Assembly: GCA_039707655.1 (NCBI GenBank)
Contig: CM077675.1
Coordinates: 420,069,162-420,133,161, forward strand
Reading direction: 5' to 3'
Length of the DNA: 64,000 bases
Source: Elymus sibiricus
Taxonomy: Eukaryota > Streptophyta > Magnoliopsida > Poales > Poaceae
Shown: positions 1 through 8,901 of the stretch, piece by piece
Layout: the number at the start of each line of letters is the position of its first letter
Numbering within the stretch: the first letter of the stretch is position 1
Program-made: the position numbers and the translations under genes
The notes under the pieces: model-generated
What the model saw: the letters and a program-made list of their open reading frames with translations, nothing else
Databases searched by the model: none
Told to the model about the DNA's origin: nothing

Positions 1-2284
1 GAAAGTCTGCACATTTGGTTTTGACAAGTCAATCATATTGGTTATTAATGAAAAGAACATGTAGTGCATGATTTGGCTAATATGAAGAAGAAACTTACCA
101 CGATGAGCTCGTACATGGCCCGGTTAGACGCATCGTTCCGTGCCCTCTCCTCCTCCAACAACCTAGCTATCCTCTCCTCCAAATCCCTCTTCTCCTCCGC
201 CGCCTGCCGGGCCTGTTCCGCCAGAAGCGCCTGGGTTGTCTCTCTCTCTTTCTGCAGAGCAGCCCGCAACACAACTCCTCGTTAGCATTGTAATCATCTT
301 TGTTCGCACACACAATGTAATGGAGGAAAGCTATCTGAGTCCGTATGACTAACCTCGATGGCGAGCTGGACTGGCCGTGGACGAGGCGTCATCTCAGGAC
401 AGGAGCTCGTTTGGCGCGCCTTGATCTGCCGGAGAGTGCGCGAAGACCGTATAAGTCCATCTCCAATGGCTATCGAGCCATGGGGCCTCCCGTCGCCAGT
501 TATCATCACCAGGTCTGGATCAATAGGATGCTGGCTCGGGTTGAAGTCCTCCCCATTCACCGCCTTCCCCACATCTCTGTACCTCACGAGCTTGTTGTGG
601 GAGGAGATGTTGGTGAAGCTCTGGGGATTATCGAGGTTAGACTCAGAGAATGCCTTGGCCTTCTTGTACGAGGCAGTATGGGCCATGGCATAGAGGTCAT
701 ACACCTGTGGCACCTCCGTCTTATTGTAATGCGCCTACAAGAGAGGAACAAAGTATTAATAAAGGGGTCAAGCTAGCATCAAAAAATGAATTGCAGGAAT
801 CATGAAGCAAACCACATACCCAGTTCCGCCCGAACTGAAATAAGTTGGCGCTGCCTTGATGGTGTGGCACACCTTCCATTTGGGCACGCCGTTCCTTGGC
901 ATCGTCGTGGACGGCTCGCCATTCGTCAGAGCACCACTCATTCACCAACGCCTCCCAACAATCCATCTTATCCGCACACCATCTCGGGGGCACCTAAGTT
1001 AGTAAAGAGAAATTTGAGAGCTACGCCTACGAATCAAAGCAAGGAAACTAAGTACAAGGCCTTAAGAATAGATAATTACCTTCATGTACTGCTCCTTGTC
1101 CAGAAACTTTCGGCGGGACGACGACTTGTCCTTCTTAATACGCCGCGAGGCGTAGTAGTCTCGAACAACCTGTACCCGAGCCTCGTGCCGTAAGTTCTGT
1201 AGTAGGCGCCTGCACTCGTAATTGATAAGCTTTGCCGCGGCCTCCTCGTATCCCTCCTCACACCTGTAGAAGGTCTGCAATCAAACGAGACAACACTCAT
1301 TAGTACAATAAATAGCTATTATTGATTTTTAATTGTGTAAAGGAGAAATTACCCAGAACTTTCTGATCACCATGTCGGCCCTCGTGTGGCACAACACATC
1401 ATCGATCATCTCCTCCGGCGGGGCCGGGGCAGCCAAGTAGTGCTCCCATTTCAATCCTAACTCTGGAAGCTGACCCTCGCCGGGCAACGTGACAAACCCC
1501 GGGAAGTTATGCCGTAAAAGCACACCAAGGATGGAGTTGGGCCTGCGGACATCCTTGGCGTGAATCCAACCCCTGCAGTATGACAAAGCCAACACATTAG
1601 ATATGTGAAGAAACATGAAGGCTAAAGGTTTAAAAAGAGTAAATGCACTTACTTCAGCGACTCAGGCCTAATCAGCCACCTATGCTCGTGGGTCGCCGGC
1701 ACGGGCGGGAGCCGTGTACACCCACGCTGGTAGATGGTGGCCCCCTCAGCCACCTCGTCCCCGCTATCAGAAAGCTGATCCCCGCCACCATCAGCATGGC
1801 CACTCGGCTCCGGCTGATGCAGATCCGGCCAGGTATCCCATCCGGTCGAAGCGTGTGGAGTCTCGTAGGATGAAGCGTCTGGCACAGGAGTCTCGCGGGA
1901 CGAAGCGTCCGGCATAGGAGTCTCGCGGGTCGAAGCGTCTGAGACAGAAGGATCGTCGACCCGAGGCTCGTGGACAGGAGTCCTTGTAGCCTCCACCTCA
2001 GACGGGTCCACCGTAGCAGTCCTGTGCTCGGGTGAATCAGCTGGGGGTGGTGGCGAGGAAGGCGTAGCAGCCTTCCTACCTCTCCCGCGGCCACCACGTG
2101 TACCTTTAGGAGCCTTCCTACCTCTCCCCCGACCTCCTCTCCTGGTGGCTGACGAAGAAGCGCCCTCGGGTGTCCCAATACTGTCGTACAACGCTCTCCG
2201 GAGAGTTTGGGGTGGAATGGAAGTACCCCTCCCACCACGCGCCGACGAAGGAGCCTCGGATCGCTCTCGACCCGCGCCCACCAT
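1..2284 (-). CDS. Second CACTA gene (plant transposase, Ptta/En/Spm / Transposase_24-like), copy I, 3' part missing
   Basis: Seven exons can be read from GT-AG borders and comparison with copy II: 2284-1653, 1572-1353, 1274-1080, 993-820, 734-354, 263-99 and 6 to beyond the edge. The ATG is at 2284. Exon 1 encodes an Arg/Gly-rich (GRGRG) and Pro/Ser-rich low-complexity region with repeated ETPxPDAS units. Exons 2-5 encode the conserved part, with WEHYLAAPAP, TFYRCEEGYEEA and HTASYKKAKAF. Exon 6 is a Glu/Arg-rich coiled coil. About 589 codons are open across exons 1-6. Proteins of this type lie next to TNP2 in plant CACTA elements and are thought to bind DNA or assist transposition; the exact role is inferred. 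The acceptor before exon 6 reads CGG rather than CAG. An AG 12 bases further in could restore splicing with loss of four residues. Confidence 0.75.
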
Positions 2285-2431
2285 CTTTCAACACCTGCCA
2301 TGACAAAGAATAAACGAAATTAGTACAACATAAAAAAATTGAATACCGACATGAATAATAATATGTATATATATAATTTGAGTGTATCATCATCATGTAT
2401 ATAATAAAAATTGAATAATACCTGACATGAA

Positions 2432-5400
2432 CTAATAATAATCTTCATCGTCTATATATGCTCCGGGATCAATAAATGCATCGTCATCATCACTATCATC
2501 AATAAATGCATCATCATCATCACTATCGGGAATAACATGTGGAAGGCCTCCTTTATGTAATCGGTCAAGCATTGAGAGGTCATCCACAGCAGTAACCTCT
2601 TCTTCTTCCGTCTCTTCTTGTTCCGGCTCAGGGGTGAAGTCGGATTCACTATCGCTGTCTACTTCAATGTTCTGGGGTGAAGTAGAGCGGTTCTTGAAAC
2701 CTTTTTTGGAAAGACGTGTTTCTTGGAAGAATTCTCCTTCATATGTGTCTGGGTTAATGTGAGGTTCATAATCATCTTCATTGAGGGGAGGTGGTCTAAA
2801 ACGTGGCGGCACATCATAAACGACATCCCAACCATTCAGATTTGGATCAGTTTGGCAGGCCCACGGTAGATAAAAAACTTGGGTCGCCTGTTGAGCCATA
2901 ATATAGACATCGGGAACATCTAAATGGGTGCTTTGTTTGATTTTGACTAGCCCTATATGTTCATGAGTCCTTCTAGTCTCCTTCAGCTGGAACCAATAAC
3001 ATTTGAAGACTACGACGTTTGGTGGGTTTTCACCAAAGAATATAAGTTCATAAATTGCTTCAACTCTTCCATAATACTCGACACTTCCTTCGCTAATAGC
3101 AGAGACACAACAATTTGTAGACTTTCGGTCGGCCATAGATAGCTCTTTGCCAAAAGTACGAAAGCGATACCCGTTGATGTCGTATTTGTCAAATGAACGG
3201 ACCTTATAGTCAAAACCATTACCGACTTGTCTCAATTCGGCGTCCATAGACTCTGAATTAGCCTACAAGTTTAATACGAAAGGATTGTTGCATTAGCCGC
3301 AAACTAGACGAAGAAATGAAATGGTCTAATGGAAATTACCGTTTGTTTGAACCAAGAGATGAAACCGGGATAGCCGCCTCCATGCTTTGCCAGAAGCTCA
3401 TACTCTTCGATGGAATCCTTTTGGATCACCGCTCCATCCGAGAATTTGGCGATGTATCGACTGTATCACATATCCGGGAATAAGAGCATTTCAAAGGAAT
3501 TAGAAGTTGCGAAACAATGTACCGAGAACTTACTCGATGTATGGCCGCACTTCTGTTAGGTTGTTGAAGATATACAACGAAATGGTCCGCCATTCTTTGA
3601 CATCCAACGCTATTGCTTTCGAAGCACCGGCTGGTGCGAGCTTCCCTTTGAATAGGCTGAGGTTGGATCGACCTTTTTCACGGTCGCCATCATTGTACCG
3701 AGGCTTCGGATTATGCAAATGACGATTCTTGGCTTCGTAGTGTGCGGTCACGAAGTTTGCCGCCTCCTCAGTAATGAATGCATCGGCCATCGATGCTTCA
3801 ATTTTACGTTTATTTTTACATTTTGCTCGAAGCGTCTTCTGCATCCTCTCAGTTGCGAAGCACCAACGATTTTGCACGGGCCCCCCCAATCTTGCCTCGG
3901 TCGGGAGATGCAAAATCAAATGCTGCATTGGATTAAAGAAGCCCGGTGGAAAGATCTTTTCTAACTTGCAGATCAACTCCGGCGCCAACTCTTCCAGTTC
4001 ATCTAGCACGTCAGGCGATAGTTCTTTCGCACAAAGAGCACGGAAGAAATAGCTCAGCTCTGCCAGTACTAGCCATTCATCCTCAGGGATAAAGCCACGC
4101 AACATCGCCGGCATTACCCGCTCAAGCCATATGTGCCAATCATGACTCTTGAGACCAAATATTTTCAATTTGTCAAGACTCGCTCCCCTCTTTAGATTCG
4201 CTGCATACCCATCGGGGAACATCAACTGCATTTTCACCCACAAGATCATTTCCCTCATAGCTGGCCTTCCAAGATTGAACCATGCCTTTGGCTTCCTCCA
4301 GTTCTTCTTTCCTTTCGGTTGTCGCATGTTTTGTAACGGTCTATCACATAGAGCCTCCTGATCGACTCTAGCCTTAGGATTATCCTTTGACTTCCCCTCT
4401 ATGCCGAACAATGTACCAAAAAGGGCCTCGGCGATATTCTTTTCAGTGTGCATCACGTCGATGTTGTGTGGGCAAAGGAGGTCTTTAAAGTAAGGCAGAT
4501 CCCACAAGCATATCTTGTGAGTCCAGGCATGTTCCGAATTATACCCTTTGAAATATCCTGGACGCTCTGGATCAGGCTCGAGAGCGTTTAACTGATCCAG
4601 GGTATGTTGGCCTGTCAATGCAGGTGGTGCAGAGTTTTTGACAACTCTACCTTTGATGAAATTCTTCTTGTCTTTTCTGAACTTATGGCGAGGATCCAGG
4701 AACTGTCTATGCAAGTCGAAGCAAGAATACTTGCGATCCGCCTGCAGCCAACGGAACTGAAGAGCTACCTTGCATGTGGGGCACGGGAACCTTCCATGCA
4801 CACACCAGCCAACGAATAGCGCATACGCCGGCAAGTCATGCGTGGAGTACATGTACCACACATGCATTTTGAAGTTTTGTTTTGTAGCGGCGTCATATGT
4901 CTTGATCCCATTATCCCAAGCTTCTTGCAATTCATCCTTAAGCGGCTGCATGTACACATTCATATTCTTCCCCGGATAGTTGGGCCCTGGAATTATCAAC
5001 GTCAAGAAAATGTTCTTTCTTTTCATAATCTCTCCGGGGGGGAGATTGAGTGGAATGACAAATACAGGCCAACAACTGTATTGGGTTGCCGTCATACCAA
5101 ACACATTGAACCCATCCGTGCTGATGGCGACTCGAGGATGCCTTGGATCTGCCACTTTATCCTTATGTAATGCATCGAAGTGCTTCCACGCAAAAGCGTC
5201 TGAAGTGTGTCCCAACATCGGATTCCCATCTGCATCTAGTTCGGTTCTTTTGCCCAATTTGTGACACGTCATCTGTCTGGCCGTCTCTTCGACCATGAAA
5301 AGGCGTTGAAGTCTTGGTATGATTGGCATATACCGAAGAACATTAACTGGGATTTTGGTCTGACTCTTCTCACCCATACCGTTGTCTACCACAACATACC

Positions 5401-6085
5401 TGGAAGACTTGCAAATGGGACAATAGTTCAAGCCCTCATACTCAAGCCTAAATAAGGCACATCCATTCTCACAGGCATCTATCTTCTCATAGGGCATCTT
5501 AAGCGCGCGTAGGATTTTGTCCGACTAGTACAAGTTTGCAGGCAATACATGGCCTTTGGGTAGAAAGCGTCCAAATATCGTCATCATCGCGTCGTAGCAT
5601 TCTCTGCCCAGGTTGAACTGAGCCTTCAGAGCCATAACTTGCGCGATGGCATCCAGCTGACAAAGCTCAGTGTGCTCGTGGAGAGGACGTTTTGAAGACT
5701 CCAACATTTCATAGAAGGCCTTTGCAGATTCCTCCATCTCATCGTCCGAATCCCTAGCATCATCAAAGTCTTGCACCATGTCTTCGATCCCGGTAACATG
5801 CTCGTCGGTGCGACGACGAACCACCTCAGCTCTGGCACGTTGGGCAGACTCACCATGAAATCTCCACACCGTATAATCAGGCGTAAAACCCCACTTCTGC
5901 AAGTGTTTACCCATTTCATCCCGTGTCCACTTTTTATGGTTGTCGCACCGGACACAGGGGCACCAGGTTATTTCCTGGCCATTTGCAAATGCGGCTCTCA
6001 GAAACCCCTTGGTTTTTGTTAACCATTCAATGGTCATGTCTTTCTGACTAGGGTGACCGGTGTACATCCACGCACGATCACTCAT
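2432..6085 (-). pseudogene. TNP2-type CACTA transposase gene, copy I, one visible nonsense codon
   Basis: Three exons join in frame: 6085-3534, 3460-3340 and 3262-2432, with donors GTAAGT and GTAATT and acceptors ACAG and GTAG. Together they give about 1,168 codons including the stop. The N-terminus has a transposase-associated zinc-binding-like region (WMYTGH, then WCPCVRCDN). The middle has ENGCALFRLEYEGLNYCPIC followed by a Transposase_21-type core (RHPRVAISTDGFNVFG, then HNIDVMHTEKN). Exon 3 encodes the DUF4216-like end (GFDYKVRSFDKY, NPPNVVVFKCYWF) and an Asp-rich tail containing SDDDDAFIDD twice. The family cuts and joins element ends in the nucleus. The only interruption seen is TAG at 5525-5527 (codon 187), where copy II has CAG, consistent with a C-to-T transition. 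Readthrough or a sequence error would leave an intact protein. Confidence 0.88.
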
Positions 6086-6218
6086 CTTGCCTACCTACTA
6101 AACGCACAAGAAATATATATATAATTCATCATCTATATTCATTAGTTAATCAAGTTTGTCAGATTTATTACGTCCATGCAACCTACACGCTAATAGGTAA
6201 AGATAGGTCCTAATCCCA

Positions 6219-6434
6219 CCCGAGTATGTGTAGATTGGGTTCGTTTTCCCATGCTCTGCTCCGGATCCGACGCAGAATTTCGGCAGCACCTCCCCGCTGT
6301 TCTCCTGATACACGTCTCGGCAATAAGCAGAGAGGATGTGTACCCGGAGAACAACAGGGAGGCACTGACGAAATTCCACATCGGATCCGGAGCAGAGCAT
6401 AAGGGAAAACGAACCCAATCTACACATACTCGGG
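6219..6434. repeat. 216-bp imperfect palindrome upstream of the copy I transposase
   Basis: The arms start with CCCGAGTATGTGTAGATTGG on each strand and meet near 6326, so most of the segment can fold on itself. Each arm contains a CGGATCCG core and a CCTCCC-C-TGTTCTC block. The same 216-bp structure sits at 37543-37758 in copy II, again a few hundred bases upstream of the TNP2 start codon. It has no long open frame. It could be a captured MITE, a regulatory hairpin or a small-RNA source; the sequence does not decide. Confidence 0.85.
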
Positions 6435-6458
6435 CTGTCCATGGATAACGTTGGACAA

Positions 6459-6522
6459 TTCGAAAGGATGGCGGTTATAAATATGCAAAGACATGCATAT
6501 TTATAGATGCCGCCCTTTCGAA
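6459..6522. repeat. 64-bp hairpin with TATAAATATGCA arms, copy I
   Basis: The segment begins TTCGAAAGG and ends CCTTTCGAA. Each arm carries TATAAATATGCA, and the arms flank a 5-6 base loop. Roughly 24 of 29 arm positions pair. It lies 24 bases from the larger palindrome and is kept at the same spacing and length in copy II (37455-37518). The TATAAAT within it could also act as a TATA box for the transposase gene in either direction. Confidence 0.8.
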
Positions 6523-6880
6523 CGGGAGACGCATACTGGTCACGCATACTGACGATTGAAGACACCTATAGCTAGCAAGTTTCATCGGCACGAAGACCGA
6601 AACAGAGCAAATTAAGAGGGGGAGGAGATGTCATTTGTGCTCACCCACGAACGCAGGGGAGCTCGTCAAACGCACGGGGAGGTTGTCGAACACCAGACCC
6701 TCGCAGCGACGAAACAACTGCACATTGAAATCCACCCGATCAACACAAATATGATGTTTTTCATAACAGCTAGAATCGGAATATATATGACCTAACTCAT
6801 AATTTACAAAACTATGACCCCGTCGGCCTCTGGAAGGCCGAAGAGCACCTTTTCGGTCAACAGGAGGCCGAAGAGGTTTC

Positions 6881-6981
6881 GGGGGTCGGGGGTCAGTGGC
6901 GTCGGGTGTCAGTGGCGTCGGGGGTCAGTGGCATCGGGGGTCGGGGGTCAGTGGCCTCGGGGGTCAGGCGCGTCGGGGGTC
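6881..6981 (+). repeat. Short tandem repeat, GTCGGGGGTCAGTGGC units
   Basis: About seven units of 8-16 bases of the form GTCGGGGGTCAGTGGC and GTCGGGG lie next to the TTC microsatellite. The complementary array is at about 36,959-37,100 in copy II. Confidence 0.85.
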
Positions 6982-7069
6982 TTTTCCTTCTTCTTCTTCT
7001 TTTCCTTTTTTCCTCTTCTTCTTCTTCCTTCTTTTCCTTTTTCCTCTTCTTCTTCTCCTCCTCTTCTCT

Positions 7070-7101
<32 letters not shown>

Positions 7102-7215
7102 TTCTTCTTCTCCTCCTCCTCCTCCTCTTCTTCTTCTTTTTCTTCTTCTTCTTCTTTTCCTTTTTCCTCTTCTTCTACTTATTCTTCTTTTCTTCTTATT
7201 TTTTTTCATCTTTCT
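6981..7215 (+). repeat. TTC-rich microsatellite in copy I
   Basis: A nearly pure pyrimidine tract of TTC, TCC and TTTTCC units. On the element's sense strand it is GAA-rich, like 36,660-36,955 in copy II. Long poly-Ser/Phe/Leu or poly-Glu/Lys frames across it are artefacts of the repeat. Confidence 0.9.
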
Positions 7216-7279
7216 TCTTCTTCTTCTATGTATCTAAACCTAAAACTAAAACTAGCACTAACCTAAACCATACACTAAT

Positions 7280-7760
7280 TAACCTAAACCTAAACAGTAA
7301 AAAACAGAAAAGAACTCACCTTGAGGCCGGTGGAGGAGGGCCGGCGTGGTGGTGGAGGATTGCCGGCGCGGGGGGGGGGGGGGGGGGGGGGGGGGAGGCC
7401 GCGGAGAGAGGGGCGACGCCGCGTCCTGCTCCGGCGGTGGGGCGTCGCGGGGAGGCGCCGCCACTCCGAGGTCGTCAAGGGAGGAGCGGGCGCACAGGGG
7501 CAGGGGCGTCGGGGCGCCGGTGGCGGCGAGGGGCAGGGGCGCAGGGGGAGTCGGTGCGGCGGGGGGCAGGGGCGGCGGGGGCGGCCGGGCGGCGGGAGGC
7601 AGGGGCGCAGGGGGCGTCGGTGCGGCGGGGGCGGCCGGGCGGAGGGGGGCAGGGGTGGCGGGGGAGGCGGGGCGGCGGGGCAGCGGTGGGGTGGGGCGGC
7701 GCTCGGGGCGAGAGAGAGAGAGAGAGAGAAAATGAGAGAGTGGGGCGGCGTCGGGGGGGG
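7280..7760. repeat. GC-rich low-complexity leader region with a G26 run and GA repeat, copy I
   Basis: GGCGGGG-type low complexity lies between the TTC tract and the terminal repeats. It includes an uninterrupted run of 26 G at 7370-7395 and a (GA)n tract at about 7711-7731. The equivalent in copy II (36,280-36,520) has a (CT)n tract and a GGTGAGTAC sequence that looks like a splice donor. The region may be the transcribed leader of the element. Open frames here on both strands are compositional. Confidence 0.7.
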
Positions 7761-7769
7761 GTAACGGTC

Positions 7770-8084
7770 GTTAGTTAGGCAGTTTCTTTGCCGTCCGCTA
7801 GCGGACGGCAAAGGGCAAAGGGGCAGACGACAAAGATTGGGCGGACGGCCTCCAGGCCGCCCATTTGACCTAGCCGTCTTCACGGCCCAGTGGGGCCCAG
7901 CTGGTCTCTTTGCCCTCTGCCTCTGGGCCCTTTGCCGTCCGCGGGCCGACGGCAAAGAGTTGGCTGACGGCACCCCCTATCTTTGCCATCAGCCTGGTCT
8001 TTACCATCCGTTTTCCGTAAGCCGACGGCAAAGACTTTCTTTGCCGTCCGCTAGCCGACGGCAAATTTTCTGATTCCAGTAGTG
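7770..8084 (-). repeat. Terminal and subterminal repeat region of CACTA copy I
   Basis: Contains several TTTGCCGTC motifs and their complements GACGGCAAA, often as back-to-back pairs such as GCCGTCCGCTAGCGGACGGC. It ends in the CACTA terminus at 8084. Subterminal motif arrays in CACTA elements are known binding sites for the element's own DNA-binding protein. Confidence 0.9.
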
Positions 8085-8515
8085 TTTCCAACTAATGGAA
8101 AAATTCTGGTAACCATTTTGGAGATGCATACGATGATACTTGCGGAAATCTTTATGGCTCCCAAAATGATTGGTATATTTTTTACCAGCGCTTCTCCTCC
8201 TTCGACCCTGCTCCTCCTTAAAAAAACAATACTCAGTCCGCCAGCGGTGATAGTGGAGGCTATGTGCTTAGAAGGGATGTGGAGGTCATGCGGCTCTTTA
8301 TAATTGCGGGTGGCGGGAAAACATGACGGGCGGCGTGAAAAAGTGGCGGTAAAATTGCCACGGACCAGCACGGTAGGCGAGACTTCCCTCCTACACGTCC
8401 GGTTGGAGGATGGAGCACGCTTCAAATCAACACCCACAACCTCCAAACATGGATTGTGGACTGGATATGTAGCGTCATTTTGATCCAAAATCCTTAGTAT
8501 TGACGGTTATTACGG
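8085..8515. other. Segment between CACTA copy I and the MULE, no recognised gene
   Basis: A minus-strand open frame of 145 codons (8051-8488) crosses the CACTA terminus, so it cannot be a conserved gene as it stands. I recognise no domain. The last nine bases (8507-8515, TTATTACGG) are the left target duplication of the Mutator-like element. Confidence 0.6.
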
Positions 8516-8710
8516 GACTGAATTACAAAAAACCACCACATTTTAAGTTCAATCTCGGATTGCTATCACATTCCTTGGGCGCCCCCAAAATCTACCAGTT
8601 TCCTTACTAATTTTTTCAATAAGCACTAATGACGGTTTGGGACGAATTAATCCATTTTCTAACATGCCAGGCCCGCTGGCCAGGTCCGCGTGGTACCACA
8701 TGTTAACACC
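8516..8710 (+). repeat. MULE left terminal inverted repeat
   Basis: Pairs with 14612-14806 on the opposite strand. The arms differ by scattered substitutions and small indels, which suggests an old insertion. Confidence 0.88.
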
Positions 8711-8751
8711 ATTCAGGTTGATTGTTAAAAAAAATACACACGCATCCACCA

Positions 8752-8901
8752 TGATAGTTTGGAGAATAATAACTTGTATTGATTGGGACCTCAATGGGCT
8801 GTTTATATAGATTACAAGACTTGGGCTCCAAGACTAATAGAGATAGATTACAATTCCAAACCTTGCCGGATATGGTAACATAACCGACCTATACTCTAAT
8901 A
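8752..8901 (-). repeat. 3' LTR of the copia element
   Basis: 150 bp. The minus strand reads TATTAGAG...ACTATCA. The polyprotein stop codon (8896-8898) lies inside this LTR. Confidence 0.93.

Larger units (their letters stand above)
1..8084 (-). mobile_element. CACTA (En/Spm) DNA transposon, copy I, truncated by the window edge
   Basis: The minus-strand 5' terminus reads CACTACTGGAATCAG and ends at 8084. It is followed inward by inverted TTTGCCGTC/GACGGCAAA subterminal motifs, as in Triticeae CACTA elements. Internally it carries a TNP2 transposase gene (2432-6085) and a second Ptta/En/Spm-type gene (from 2284 to beyond position 1). Comparison with copy II (35916-58730, opposite strand) shows collinearity: position 1 here matches about 56,770 there, so roughly 2 kb of the element lies left of the window. 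The expected 3-bp target duplication cannot be checked; the bases after the terminus are TTT. Unlike copy II it has no retrotransposon inserted in the visible part. Confidence 0.93.

Noticed and set aside
6814..7266. Overlapping 75-150-codon frames rich in Ser, Phe, Leu or Glu/Lys
   Set aside because: They are readings of the TTC/GAA microsatellite in different frames, with no domain and no conservation with copy II beyond the repeat.
7290..7973. GC-rich frame of 227 codons, Pro/Arg-rich
   Set aside because: Low-complexity GGCGGG sequence gives open frames on both strands; it also runs into the CACTA subterminal repeats.
8051..8488. 145-codon minus-strand frame next to CACTA copy I
   Set aside because: It crosses the CACTA terminus, so it mixes flank and transposon; no domain recognised.
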